In this document: piece by piece, positions 6,583 through 15,705 of the stretch
Numbering within the stretch: position 1 is the stretch's first letter
How the letters are laid out: each line of letters opens with the position of its first letter
Assembly (NCBI GenBank): GCA_910579925.1
Contig: CAJTVY010000041.1
Coordinates: forward strand, 1 to 33,465
From: an uncultured Dorea sp.
GTDB lineage: Bacteria; Bacillota; Clostridia; Lachnospirales; Lachnospiraceae
Reading direction: 5' to 3'
DNA: 33,465 bases
Position numbers and translations under genes: made by a program
Notes under the pieces: model-generated
Database searches by the model: none
What the model was told of the DNA's origin: nothing
The model's input: only the letters and a program-made list of their open reading frames with translations

Positions 6583-9075
6583 TTAATCCTCGTTCTCGTC
6601 TATATTGTCCACAATATCCTCATCACTTTCTTCATCGCCCTTTCTGACCTTAGCGATACTTGCCACAATATCCCCTTCCTGCAGGTTGATCAGCTTTACG
6701 CCGGAAGTAACGCGTCCAAGTATGGAGATACCGGAACATTTCATACGAATCACGATTCCCTCTGTATTAATGATCATAATCTCATCATCATCATTAACAG
6801 CTTTAATCCCTACTACATTTCCTGTCTTCTCCATAATCTTATAGCATTTGATTCCTTTACCTCCCCTGTTCTGACAGGTAAACTCATCAATCGGAGTACG
6901 TTTTCCCATTCCCTTCTCGGACACGATCAGAAGCTCGCTGCCCTGGGAACTTAACTGCATGCCGATCACTTCGTCCCGGTCAGACAGATTCATTCCCCGC
7001 ACACCCATGGAATTCCTTCCGGTAGCCCGGACATCCTTCTCATCAAACCGAATGCACTGACCAAATCTGGTCACAAGAAAAACTTCCTGGTCATTGTTGG
7101 TATATTTCACCTCAATCAGTTCATCCTCTTCCCGAAGCGTAATCGCTGCAAGTCCTGTCTTGCGCACAAATGCATACTCCTTAATCGGAGTCTTCTTCAC
7201 AAGACCTTTCTTTGTTGCCATGAAGAGATATTCCCCATCTCTGTATTCGTCAATCGGAATCACGGCGCTGATCTTCTCCCCTGGCATAAGCTGAAGAAGA
7301 TTCACAATCGCCGTTCCCCTGGAAGTACGGCTTGCCTCGGGAATCTCATATCCTTTCATCCGATACACTCTTCCTGTATTGGTAAAGAACATAATATAAT
7401 GATGGGTGTGGGTCATAAATAATTCTTCTACATAATCCTCTTCTATCGTCTGCATACCCTTGATTCCCTTACCACCCCGGTTCTGAGACTTAAAGGTATC
7501 GTTTGACATACGTTTGATATACCCTAACTTTGTCAGCGTAATGACTACGTCCTCCTTCGGAATCAGATCTTCCATAGAGATATCAAATTCATCGAATCCA
7601 ATAGCGGTACGTCTGTCATCACCATATTTATCCCGTATTATAATAATCTCTTCTCTTATCACGCCAAGCAGTAACTTCCTGTCCGCCAGAATTGCCTTCA
7701 ACCGGCCGATCTGTTCCATCAGTTCATTGTATTCTTTCTCAAGCTTCTCTCTCTCCAGACCTGTCAGTGCGCGCAGACGCATGTCCACAATAGCCTGAGC
7801 CTGTACATCCGTCAGCCCGAACCGTTCCATCAGTTCCGTCTTAGCGGCCTGTACTGTCTGCGACCCTCTGATGATACGGATCACTTCATCTATATTGTCA
7901 AGAGCAATCAGCAGACCTTCTAAGATATGCGCTCTCTCTTCTGCTTTATTTAACTCATATTGCGTACGCCGGGTCACAACTTCTTCCTGGTGCCGCAGGT
8001 AATGATTCAGCATTTCCAGAAGATTCATAACTTTTGGCTGATTATGAATCAGAGCCAGCATAATTACGCCAAAGGTATCTTGAAGCTGGGTATGCTTGTA
8101 CAACTGATTCAGAATGACATTGGCATTCACATCTCTTCGAAGTTCGATGACCACCCGCATTCCTTCACGGCTGGACTGGTCGCTCAGTTCTGTAATTCCA
8201 TCAATCTTCTTATCCTTTACAAGCTCTGCGATCTTCTCGATCAGCCTTGCCTTATTCACCATATAAGGAAGCTCTGTCACCACAATCCGGCTCTTCCCAT
8301 TAGGCATTGATTCAATATCGCTAACTGCGCGTACACGAATCTTTCCTCTTCCCGTACGGTAAGCTTCCTCGATCCCCCTGGTTCCTAATATGATACCTCC
8401 CGTCGGAAAATCAGGACCTTTAATAATCTGAAGAATTTCTTCAATGGTAGTCTCATCCTTATCCTCAATCTGATTATCAATAATCTTTACCACGGCATTG
8501 ATGACCTCTCGCAGATTATGAGGCGGAATGTTGGTAGCCATACCCACCGCAATTCCCGATGTTCCATTCACCAGCAGATTCGGAAATCTTGCCGGCAGCA
8601 CTGTCGGCTCTTTTTCTGTCTCGTCAAAGTTAGGAACAAAATCAACCGTGTTCTTGTTAATATCAGCCGTCAGTTCCATAGAAATCTTACTAAGCCTGGC
8701 CTCTGTATAACGCATAGCGGCTGCTCCGTCGCCGTCTACAGAACCAAAGTTCCCGTGTCCGTCAACCAACGGATATCTGGTAGACCACTCCTGGGCCATA
8801 TTCACCAGCGCTCCATAGATTGAACTATCCCCGTGGGGATGATATTTACCCATGGTATCGCCGACGATACGTGCACATTTCCTATGAGGCTTGTCAGGGC
8901 CGTTGTTCAACTCGATCATAGAGTAAAGAATCCTTCTCTGCACGGGTTTCAGTCCATCCCTTACGTCAGGCAGCGCACGCGAAGCAATGACGCTCATGGC
9001 ATAGTCGATATAGGAGTTTTCCATCGTCTTTTTCAGATCCACTTCATGAACTTTATCAAAAATATTATCTTCCAT
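6583..9075 (-). CDS. gyrA: DNA gyrase subunit A
   Basis: GyrA cuts and rejoins DNA in the A2B2 gyrase that introduces negative supercoils. The 830-residue product shows the N-terminal winged-helix domain with active-site Tyr123 in AAMRYTEARLS, and a C-terminal DNA-wrapping beta-pinwheel with two QNRGGKG motifs resembling the GyrA box. The tail is acidic. ATG at 9075 is chosen over the in-frame GTG at 9081 because AAGGAG then has an 8-nt spacing. In the quinolone-determining stretch HPHGDSSIYGALV, the residue matching E. coli Asp87 is Gly. It lies immediately downstream of gyrB and is the last gene of the minus-strand dnaA block. Confidence 0.98.
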   Translation of the reverse strand: MEDNIFDKVHEVDLKKTMENSYIDYAMSVIASRALPDVRDGLKPVQRRILYSMIELNNGPDKPHRKCARIVGDTMGKYHPHGDSSIYGALVNMAQEWSTRYPLVDGHGNFGSVDGDGAAAMRYTEARLSKISMELTADINKNTVDFVPNFDETEKEPTVLPARFPNLLVNGTSGIAVGMATNIPPHNLREVINAVVKIIDNQIEDKDETTIEEILQIIKGPDFPTGGIILGTRGIEEAYRTGRGKIRVRAVSDIESMPNGKSRIVVTELPYMVNKARLIEKIAELVKDKKIDGITELSDQSSREGMRVVIELRRDVNANVILNQLYKHTQLQDTFGVIMLALIHNQPKVMNLLEMLNHYLRHQEEVVTRRTQYELNKAEERAHILEGLLIALDNIDEVIRIIRGSQTVQAAKTELMERFGLTDVQAQAIVDMRLRALTGLEREKLEKEYNELMEQIGRLKAILADRKLLLGVIREEIIIIRDKYGDDRRTAIGFDEFDISMEDLIPKEDVVITLTKLGYIKRMSNDTFKSQNRGGKGIKGMQTIEEDYVEELFMTHTHHYIMFFTNTGRVYRMKGYEIPEASRTSRGTAIVNLLQLMPGEKISAVIPIDEYRDGEYLFMATKKGLVKKTPIKEYAFVRKTGLAAITLREEDELIEVKYTNNDQEVFLVTRFGQCIRFDEKDVRATGRNSMGVRGMNLSDRDEVIGMQLSSQGSELLIVSEKGMGKRTPIDEFTCQNRGGKGIKCYKIMEKTGNVVGIKAVNDDDEIMIINTEGIVIRMKCSGISILGRVTSGVKLINLQEGDIVASIAKVRKGDEESDEDIVDNIDENED

Positions 9076-9091
9076 AGTCACTGCTCCTTAT

Positions 9092-11026
9092 CTATACGTC
9101 CAGATTCTTTACATACTTCGCATTCTCTTCGATAAATTCACGTCTCGGTTCCACCTTGTCCCCCATCAGAGTCGTAAATGTAAGGTCAAGTTCTGACGTC
9201 GTCTCTTCATCCATCGTTACCTTCAGAAGAATTCTATGCTCCGGGTCCATAGTCGTCTCCCAGAGCTGTTCCGCATCCATCTCCCCAAGACCTTTATATC
9301 TCTGAATCTTATTGTTACCGTCACGCCCAACATCTTTCAGTATCCCTTCCAGTTCTTCGTCACTGTACGCATACCACACTTTCTTATTCTTTTCAAGCTT
9401 ATAAAGAGGCGGCTGCGCCAGATATACATATCCTTCCTTAATCAGATCAGGCATAAAACGATAAAGAAACGTCAATAATAAGGTACTGATATGAGCTCCG
9501 TCAACATCGGCATCTGTCATAATAATAATCTTATGATAGCGCAGTTTTGAAATATCGAAATCTTCGTGGATACCCGTACCAAATGCCGTAATCATAGCCT
9601 TGATCTCTGCATTTCCATAAATCCGGTCAAGCCTTGCCTTCTCCACGTTCAGTATCTTTCCCCGAAGAGGCAGAATTGCCTGGGTAGCCCGGTCTCTTGC
9701 CGTCTTTGCAGAACCGCCGGCAGAATCTCCCTCCACGATATAGATCTCACATTTTGTGGGATCCTTATCTGAGCAGTCCGCTAATTTCCCCGGAAGAGAC
9801 ATTCCGTCCAGAGCCGACTTCCTTCTGGTCAGTTCCCGCGCCTTACGCGCGGCCTCTCTTGCCCTCTGCGCCATTACCGACTTCTCTACCGTCAGCTTTG
9901 CCACCGTGGGATTCTGCTCCAGATAAATCTCAAGCTGCTTACTTACCACACTGTCAACCGCACCCCTGGCTTCACTGTTTCCAAGCTTCTGCTTGGTCTG
10001 TCCCTCGAACTGAGGATCCTCAATCTTAACGCTGATAATCGCAGTCAGTCCTTCCCGAATGTCCTCTCCTGACAGATTCTGTTCACTGTCCTTCAGTAAC
10101 TTATTCTTTCTCGCATAATCGTTAAAAGTCTTCGTCAAAGCATTACGGAATCCCACAACATGAGTTCCGCCCTCAGGCGTGGTAATATTGTTCACGAACC
10201 CGTAAGTATTGTCACTATAGGAATCATTATGCTGCATGGCTACCTCGACTGCCACATGATTGACGGTCCCCTCACAATAGATGATATCCTCGTAAAGAGC
10301 CGTCTTGCTCCGGTTCAGATAAGCAACGAATTCCTTGATGCCTCCCTCGTAGTGGAATGTCTTTTCAACCGTGCCTTCCTCTGGTCTGTCGTCTCTGAGG
10401 ACAATCTTAAGTCCCCGGGTCAGAAACGCCATCTCACGGAAACGCTGTTTCAGCACGTCATAATCAAATACCGTATCTTCAAAAATCGTGTCATCCGGCA
10501 TAAATATAACCTTTGTACCTCTCTTTTCCGGCTCGCATTCCCCAATAACCCTAAGTTTTTCCACAACCTTTCCACGCTCGTAACGCTGCTTATATACTTT
10601 TCCTTCATGACAGATCTCAACTTCCAGCCAGTTAGACAATGCATTGACAACGGAAGCTCCGACACCATGAAGACCGCCGGACACCTTGTATCCGCCGCCG
10701 CCAAACTTTCCACCGGCATGAAGTACGGTAAAGACCACCTCTACCGCCGGCAGCCCTGCCTTTTGGTTAATCCCTACAGGAATTCCTCTTCCGTTATCCT
10801 GAACTGTCACTGAATTGCCCTGGTTAATAGTCACAAGTATCGTATCACAGAAACCCGCTAACGCTTCATCCACGGAATTATCCACAATCTCATATACAAG
10901 GTGGTGAAGCCCGCGCGATGAAGTGCTTCCGATATACATGCCAGGACGCTTTCTTACCGCCTCAAGCCCTTCCAATATCTGAATCTCATCTGCACCATAC
11001 TCATGCTGTACCTTTTCTGTACTCAT
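9092..11026 (-). CDS. gyrB: DNA gyrase subunit B
   Basis: GyrB is the ATPase and cleavage-metal subunit of gyrase. The 644-residue protein shows the GHKL ATP-binding fold (VDNSVDEALAG, DNGRGIPVG, GGLHGVGASVVNALS). The TOPRIM segment has EGDSAGGSAK, PLRGKILNVEKA and TDADVDGAHI, followed by the C-terminal QRYKGLGEMD. The ATG at 11026 is preferred over one 21 nt upstream because an ideal AGGAGG lies just before it and overlaps the recF stop codon, implying translational coupling. Family length is about 635-650, which fits. Confidence 0.98.
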   Translation of the reverse strand: MSTEKVQHEYGADEIQILEGLEAVRKRPGMYIGSTSSRGLHHLVYEIVDNSVDEALAGFCDTILVTINQGNSVTVQDNGRGIPVGINQKAGLPAVEVVFTVLHAGGKFGGGGYKVSGGLHGVGASVVNALSNWLEVEICHEGKVYKQRYERGKVVEKLRVIGECEPEKRGTKVIFMPDDTIFEDTVFDYDVLKQRFREMAFLTRGLKIVLRDDRPEEGTVEKTFHYEGGIKEFVAYLNRSKTALYEDIIYCEGTVNHVAVEVAMQHNDSYSDNTYGFVNNITTPEGGTHVVGFRNALTKTFNDYARKNKLLKDSEQNLSGEDIREGLTAIISVKIEDPQFEGQTKQKLGNSEARGAVDSVVSKQLEIYLEQNPTVAKLTVEKSVMAQRAREAARKARELTRRKSALDGMSLPGKLADCSDKDPTKCEIYIVEGDSAGGSAKTARDRATQAILPLRGKILNVEKARLDRIYGNAEIKAMITAFGTGIHEDFDISKLRYHKIIIMTDADVDGAHISTLLLTFLYRFMPDLIKEGYVYLAQPPLYKLEKNKKVWYAYSDEELEGILKDVGRDGNNKIQRYKGLGEMDAEQLWETTMDPEHRILLKVTMDEETTSELDLTFTTLMGDKVEPRREFIEENAKYVKNLDV

Positions 11027-11036
11027 TCTTCTCCTC

Positions 11037-12128
11037 CTAGTTTTCATTCGTCACCTGTCCGTCATGGACATGGAACACTTTGTTTATAGAGAAACGATGA
11101 TTCACAAAATCCTCTACCCCTGTACAGGTAATCAGTGTCTGTATATCATTAATACTGTCTAACAAATAGTTTTGCCTATGTTTATCAAGTTCAGACAAAA
11201 CATCGTCAAGTAATAAAACAGGAGTATCCCTTGCAGCCTGTTTTACCAGTTCAATCTCAGACAGCTTAAGCGAAAGCGCGGCAGTCCTCTGCTGGCCCTG
11301 TGATCCGAAACGCCTGATGTCCAGATCCCCCGCCATAAAACAGACATCGTCTCTGTGGGGACCTACCGACGTACTCTTAATGCGTATATCTCTTTCTCTG
11401 TTTTTTGATAATGCTTGTTCTAACGTAAGACTCCCGTTGCTGGGCTCATAGATTACTTGAATCTCTTCCCGTCCGCCAGTCAGCTTTCTATGTATCGAAT
11501 AGATAATATCATTTATCTGCCGTATGAATTCCGTTCTTCTTTCAAGAAGCTTATTCCCATACTGAATCAGCTGCATATCCCAGATCTCCAGCGTATCCCA
11601 CAGTCGACTGTCGTTTTCAGTGCGCATATCCTTCAGAAGATGATTCCTCTGATTCACAATCCTGTTATAATTGGACAGATTACTCAGATACACCTTGTCA
11701 AGCTGGGATAATTCCATATCAATAAACCTCCTCCTCTCGGAAGGCCCGTTCTTAATAATATTAAGGTCTTCCGGAGAGAAAAACACGAGATTAACGATGC
11801 CGAATAATTCGCTTGCCTTACGAATCGGCATCTTGTTAATGGCAATCCCTTTGGATCCATTCTTTTTCAAATGCATATCAAGCTGGTAATCAATACCGTT
11901 TTTTTCCACAACTGCCTCAATATGAGACTCATCCTTCCCAAAATGGATCAGTTCCCGATCTTTGGCGCCCCTATGGGACTTTGTGGTTCCGGAAAGATAG
12001 ACTGCCTCCAGAATATTCGTTTTGCCCTGTGCATTATCCCCATAGAATATATTGGCTGCATCATCAAAATCAAGTTTTAAAAGATCATAATTCCTGTAAT
12101 TCTTTAACTTTAAAGACCTAATCTTCAA
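11037..12128 (-). CDS. recF: DNA replication and repair protein RecF
   Basis: RecF is an SMC-like ATPase that helps load RecA at gapped DNA with RecO and RecR. The 363-residue protein has Walker A GDNAQGKTN near residue 31, the ABC-type signature RFGSQGQQRT and Walker B VLLLDDVLSELD. The N-terminus MKIRSLKLKNYRNY matches the family exactly, which fixes the start at a TTG inside the end of yaaA (11-nt overlap) with only a weak ribosome site. Its stop codon forms part of the gyrB ribosome site. Confidence 0.97.
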   Translation of the reverse strand: MKIRSLKLKNYRNYDLLKLDFDDAANIFYGDNAQGKTNILEAVYLSGTTKSHRGAKDRELIHFGKDESHIEAVVEKNGIDYQLDMHLKKNGSKGIAINKMPIRKASELFGIVNLVFFSPEDLNIIKNGPSERRRFIDMELSQLDKVYLSNLSNYNRIVNQRNHLLKDMRTENDSRLWDTLEIWDMQLIQYGNKLLERRTEFIRQINDIIYSIHRKLTGGREEIQVIYEPSNGSLTLEQALSKNRERDIRIKSTSVGPHRDDVCFMAGDLDIRRFGSQGQQRTAALSLKLSEIELVKQAARDTPVLLLDDVLSELDKHRQNYLLDSINDIQTLITCTGVEDFVNHRFSINKVFHVHDGQVTNEN

Positions 12129-12333
12129 TTTTCACTTCTTCCCCGTTAAAAGTGATAATATCTCCGGCATATAATTTGCGTCCTCTCCTGGTATCCGTCT
12201 CCCCGTTCACTCTGACGGCTCCCTCTGTAATGACTTCCTTGGCCTCTGCCCCAGAATCGACCAGTCCGGCAGCCTTCAGAGCCTGCCCAAGTTTTATATA
12301 CTCATCTCTCAATCTGATAACATCCATTTCCAA
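12118..12333 (-). CDS. yaaA: S4-domain RNA-binding protein YaaA/RlbA
   Basis: The 71-residue protein is one S4 RNA-binding domain: IKLGQALKAAGLVDSGAEAK, then VNGETDTRRGRKLYAGD. It is the small protein found between dnaN and recF in most Firmicutes, linked to ribosome assembly. The first codon is TTG at 12333; an ATG at 12327 is an equally possible start, and GAGGG upstream could serve either. It begins 10 nt after dnaN and overlaps recF by 11 nt. Confidence 0.92.
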   Translation of the reverse strand: MEMDVIRLRDEYIKLGQALKAAGLVDSGAEAKEVITEGAVRVNGETDTRRGRKLYAGDIITFNGEEVKIED

Positions 12334-12343
12334 TCATCCCTCT

Positions 12344-13453
12344 CTAAACAGCCGCATTAAAATTCACCGGCAGTATCAGATAGATATAATTTTCCTCATC
12401 ATCCTTGATAAAACACGGCGCCTTTGCATTCATCAGATACAGCGTCACCTCTTCATCTTCAATGACTCGGAGGGCATCGATCAGAAATTTGGGATTAAAA
12501 CCAATCAAAAGGTCCTTTCCTTCTTTGCTGATAAAAATCTCCTCGTTCATCGAACCAATCTGGGATTTGATTCGAAGTTCCATCATCTCGTCTCCAATAT
12601 TGATGATAATAGGCTTCTTATCCCCTTCTTTTACCAGAAGCGTGGCCCTGTCAATACAGTTTAATAACTCTCTCTTGTTAATTCTTACTTTCGTCTCATA
12701 ATCGTTTGACAGCATCTGGTCAATCTTAAAATATTCACCTTCGATAAGTCTTGACACAACGACTGTATTATCAAACTCAAATACAATATGATTACTGGTA
12801 TACGAGATAGATACCATACTTTCAGCTTCTCCAGACAAAATCTTGCTGACCTCTATCAGAGTCTTCCCAGGAACGATTAATTTCTTATCACTTACTTCAT
12901 CGCCCAGTTCAATCCTGCGTATTGAGATACGATGACCGTCAAGAGATATGACTCTCAGCACATTACTGCGAATCTCAAATAATTCTCCCGTCATTAATTT
13001 GTTGCTCTCTGTATCGGCGATCGAAAATATAGTCTGTCTGATCACTTCTTTCAAAGTAAACTGAGAAATTTCTATAGATTCATCTTTCTCCACAATAGGA
13101 AGATAGGAAAATTCTTCTCCCGGCTTTCCAGACAGATCAAACTTCGCTTTTTCACAGGTAATCGTCATCTGCAGATTCTCATTGGTCTCAATCTTGATCT
13201 CATTGTCCGGTAGCTTACGAACAATCTCAGAAAAGATCTTTGCATCGATGGCGATCATACCTCTTTCTACAATCTCTCCTTCAATGTCTGTCTGTATTCC
13301 CAGTTCCATATCATTTGCTGTTAATCTTATAATATCGTTCGTAGCGTCAATTAAGATGCATTCAAGAATTGGCATCGTAGTCTTTGATGGCACAGCCTTG
13401 TATACTGTGCTGACTCCTTTTGAAAGATTTGCCTTGCTGCAGATAATCTTCAT
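12344..13453 (-). CDS. dnaN: DNA polymerase III beta subunit (sliding clamp)
   Basis: The 369-residue protein forms the dimeric ring that tethers DNA polymerase to DNA. It starts MKIICSKANLSKGVSTVYKA and ends LILPVNFNAAV; the C-terminal clamp-closure segment and the three repeated clamp folds fit the usual 365-370 length. The ATG at 13453 follows AAGGAG with a 10-nt gap. It is separated from dnaA by a 270-bp spacer rich in DnaA-box-like sequences. Confidence 0.97.
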   Translation of the reverse strand: MKIICSKANLSKGVSTVYKAVPSKTTMPILECILIDATNDIIRLTANDMELGIQTDIEGEIVERGMIAIDAKIFSEIVRKLPDNEIKIETNENLQMTITCEKAKFDLSGKPGEEFSYLPIVEKDESIEISQFTLKEVIRQTIFSIADTESNKLMTGELFEIRSNVLRVISLDGHRISIRRIELGDEVSDKKLIVPGKTLIEVSKILSGEAESMVSISYTSNHIVFEFDNTVVVSRLIEGEYFKIDQMLSNDYETKVRINKRELLNCIDRATLLVKEGDKKPIIINIGDEMMELRIKSQIGSMNEEIFISKEGKDLLIGFNPKFLIDALRVIEDEEVTLYLMNAKAPCFIKDDEENYIYLILPVNFNAAV

Positions 13454-13528
13454 ATGTGTAAAACTCCTTTCAGGCGCAGACGGGTTTATCTATTTATAAA
13501 AGACTTCCGTCTCCTTCTTATTAGGGGA

Positions 13529-13723
13529 TGTGGAAAAGTGGAAAACCTCTTCCATCCCAGGATTTAACAGTGTTTCCAGAAATCATAACCATGTGGATTG
13601 CGGTGAGACAAGATGTGGATGTTGTGGTGAAAACTTTTCTAAAATAACTTTTTAGTTTCTTAAAAAACAGTTTTCCAATTGTTTTTCCACCTTATCCCGA
13701 AGTTGTCCACAATGTTATTCACA
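13529..13723. other. DnaA-box cluster between dnaA and dnaN (downstream half of oriC)
   Basis: Several 9-mers resemble the DnaA box TTATCCACA: TGTGGAAAA (13529-13537), TGTGGATTG (13592-13600), TGTGGATGT (13614-13622), TTTTCCACC (13683-13691), TTGTCCACA (13703-13711) and TTATTCACA (13715-13723, ending at the dnaA stop). Most carry one or two mismatches. A cluster in this spacer matches the downstream part of bipartite Firmicute origins. Confidence 0.65.
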
Positions 13724-15109
13724 TTAAGCGGGATTAATCTTTTTCATAATAATACTGATGGTATTATGAAGAGTCTCGTCTTTCACAATACCTTTCTCAA
13801 TCTTTTCTACTCCATACTTGACTGTGGAATGGTCTTTTCCGCCAAGTATGATACCAATGGCCTGAAGCGGCGTCTCTGTAAGAGTGCGCATCAGATACAT
13901 ACAGATCTGTCTTGGAACCGATATACTCGCGCTTCTCTTATTCCCTTTCAGGTCAGCCACTGTAATATTGAAATGATCAGAGACAATATCTAGGATCAAC
14001 TCTGGTGTTACGACTCTGTTATTATAAGAAGATATAATATCTTTTAAGGCTTCCGCAGCCAGAGGAATATCAATCTTCTCGGGATTGTTCAGTTTGTAGA
14101 GGGCAATCAGTTTATTGAGAGACCCTTCGAGTTCCCTTATATTGGATTTGATGTTCTCTGCAATGTATGTCAGTACGTCCTCTGGTATGTGATATCTGTC
14201 GAGATGATCCAGTTCAATCTTTCTGCGAAGAATAGCCATACGCGTCTCATAGTCCGGCGCAGAAATATCTGCGATCAGACCCCATTCGAACCGGGTACGA
14301 AGTCTTGCCTCAAGAGTCTCTATATCTTTTGGAGGTTTATCACTGGAAATGATGATCTGCTTGCCAGAGGTATGCAGATGGTTAAAGGTATGAAAAAATT
14401 CCTCCTGCGTACTCTCTTTACCAATAATGAACTGGATATCATCAATCAGAAGGACGTCGTTGTTGCGGTATTTGTTGCGGAATTGTGCCATAGCAGATTC
14501 GTTATCCGCAGTCTTTCCTCTTTTTAGAGCCTCGATCAGTTCATTCGTGAATGTCTCACTGGTGACGTAGAGTACCTTTTTCTTTGAATTCTTATTCAAT
14601 ATAAAATGTGCAATTGAATGCATCAGATGGGTTTTCCCAAGTCCTACGTCTCCATACAGGAATAAAGGATTATATACCTCCCCCGGGGATTCGGCTACGG
14701 CAAGAGAGGCGGCATGGGCAAAATTATTGTTTCCCCCGACTACGAAAGTATCAAAAGTGTACTTCGGATTCAGTCCGGCCTTCTCACTGGCTGTCCGGCT
14801 TCTCTTTTTATGACTTGCATCTAAAGACATATTCTGAATCTCACTGATTCTGGAATCATCCTCAGATACAAAAACAACTTCATAATCAATTCCTGTAATT
14901 TCAGAAATGCATACCTTCAGAGGAAGAAGATATTTCTTTTCAATATATTCAACGCTTGCATTCATATTTACCAGTATGAACACAGTGTTATCAATAATCT
15001 CATATACCTTCAAAGGTTGTATCCAAGTATTAAACGAGACGTTGGATAATTCATGTTCTACCCTTAGATGTTCGATAATTTCCGGCCATTTTTCATTTAC
15101 AATATCCAT
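13724..15109 (-). CDS. dnaA: chromosomal replication initiator protein DnaA
   Basis: DnaA is the AAA+ ATPase that opens oriC. The 461-residue protein has the N-terminal DnaB-interaction domain, a short variable linker (about 85-115), Walker A GDVGLGKT (153-160), Walker B VLLIDDIQF (219-227) and the C-terminal DNA-binding domain. That domain carries the signature region KGNKRSASISVPRQICMYL and GGKDHSTV. The ATG at 15109 follows AGGGG by 9 nt. It is the first gene of the minus-strand replication operon, with DnaA boxes on both sides. Confidence 0.98.
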   Translation of the reverse strand: MDIVNEKWPEIIEHLRVEHELSNVSFNTWIQPLKVYEIIDNTVFILVNMNASVEYIEKKYLLPLKVCISEITGIDYEVVFVSEDDSRISEIQNMSLDASHKKRSRTASEKAGLNPKYTFDTFVVGGNNNFAHAASLAVAESPGEVYNPLFLYGDVGLGKTHLMHSIAHFILNKNSKKKVLYVTSETFTNELIEALKRGKTADNESAMAQFRNKYRNNDVLLIDDIQFIIGKESTQEEFFHTFNHLHTSGKQIIISSDKPPKDIETLEARLRTRFEWGLIADISAPDYETRMAILRRKIELDHLDRYHIPEDVLTYIAENIKSNIRELEGSLNKLIALYKLNNPEKIDIPLAAEALKDIISSYNNRVVTPELILDIVSDHFNITVADLKGNKRSASISVPRQICMYLMRTLTETPLQAIGIILGGKDHSTVKYGVEKIEKGIVKDETLHNTISIIMKKINPA

Positions 15110-15200
15110 TACAGTAAACCCCTACTCTCTCTAAAATACCTTTTCGAATGGTATTCCTATCCAAAATGTACATAATATCCCCAGTTTTGCTATCTTAATT

Positions 15201-15229
15201 ATTTTACATCAAAAAGTAAAATTAAGCAA
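15201..15229 (-). promoter_or_regulatory. possible dnaA promoter
   Basis: On the minus strand, TTGCTT (15224-15229), a 17-nt spacer and TAAAAT (15201-15206) lie about 90 bp before dnaA. The DnaA boxes begin 12 bp upstream, which would suit autoregulation. The match to consensus is only moderate. Confidence 0.4.
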
Positions 15230-15240
15230 TCGTAAATCAA

Positions 15241-15359
15241 TGTGGAAAACGTAATTCACATTATAAATTTGTAATTTTCAAGGAAATCAGAGGGCTAAAA
15301 TATTTATTTCCACGGCTTTTCCACAGAAATTAAGAATGTTATCCACAATTTGTGGATAA
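15241..15359. other. oriC: replication origin oriC, upstream DnaA-box cluster
   Basis: DnaA boxes lie in the AT-rich dnaA-rpmH spacer. TTATCCACA (15339-15347) and TGTGGATAA (15351-15359) are perfect and form a 21-bp palindrome. TTTTCCACA (15317-15325) and TGTGGAAAA (15241-15249) have one mismatch, and TAATTCACA (15252-15260) is weaker. The flanking AT-rich DNA (15186-15300) could unwind. Genes diverge from this point on both sides, as expected at an origin. Confidence 0.85.
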
Positions 15360-15386
15360 ATAAATTTAGAAAAATCCAGGAATAGC

Positions 15387-15415
15387 TTGACTCAGAGGCA
15401 TTTTTTCTATATAAT
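15387..15415 (+). promoter_or_regulatory. rpmH promoter
   Basis: TTGACT (15387-15392), a 17-nt spacer and TATAAT (15410-15415) form a near-perfect sigma-A promoter about 65 bp before rpmH and 28 bp past the last DnaA box. Confidence 0.88.
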
Positions 15416-15479
15416 CAAGGCTGATGTCTTAGGAAAATTTGTAGGGAATTTCCCTTAGTATATAAGGAGGTGGATATCT

Positions 15480-15614
15480 ATGAAAATGACATTCCAGCCA
15501 AAGAAAAGACAGAGGGCTAAAGTGCATGGATTCAGATCCAGGATGAGCACAAAAGGCGGAAGAAGAGTTCTTGCTAACAGAAGAGCAAAGGGAAGAAAAA
15601 GATTATCAGCGTAG
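15480..15614 (+). CDS. rpmH: 50S ribosomal protein L34
   Basis: This 44-residue, very basic protein starts MKMTFQPKKRQRAKVHGF and ends in RRAKGRKRLSA, the complete L34 sequence pattern. AAGGAGG lies 9 nt before the ATG. It is the first gene on the right arm from the origin, in the usual rpmH-rnpA-yidD-yidC-jag order. A hairpin with a short U-tract directly after it likely separates high L34 expression from low rnpA expression. Confidence 0.98.
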   Translation: MKMTFQPKKRQRAKVHGFRSRMSTKGGRRVLANRRAKGRKRLSA

Positions 15615-15640
15615 GCCGCATATATGTGGCCTTTTCTTCT
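15614..15640 (+). terminator. attenuator/terminator between rpmH and rnpA
   Basis: GGCCGCATA/TATGTGGCC (15614-15631) is a near-perfect stem touching the rpmH stop codon and followed by TTTTCTTCT. The stem is GC-capped and the U-run is short, so partial readthrough into rnpA is likely. Confidence 0.75.
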
Positions 15641-15705
15641 ATAAAAATTGGCTATCGAATTTAGATGAGCAAGAGAATTATTGAAGAAATCAGGAGAATC
15701 GGTCA

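Noticed and set aside
10160..10813. 217-codon open frame on the plus strand inside gyrB
   Set aside because: It lies wholly antisense to the conserved gyrB gene, has no ribosome site or recognisable domain, and its composition is that expected from the complementary strand.
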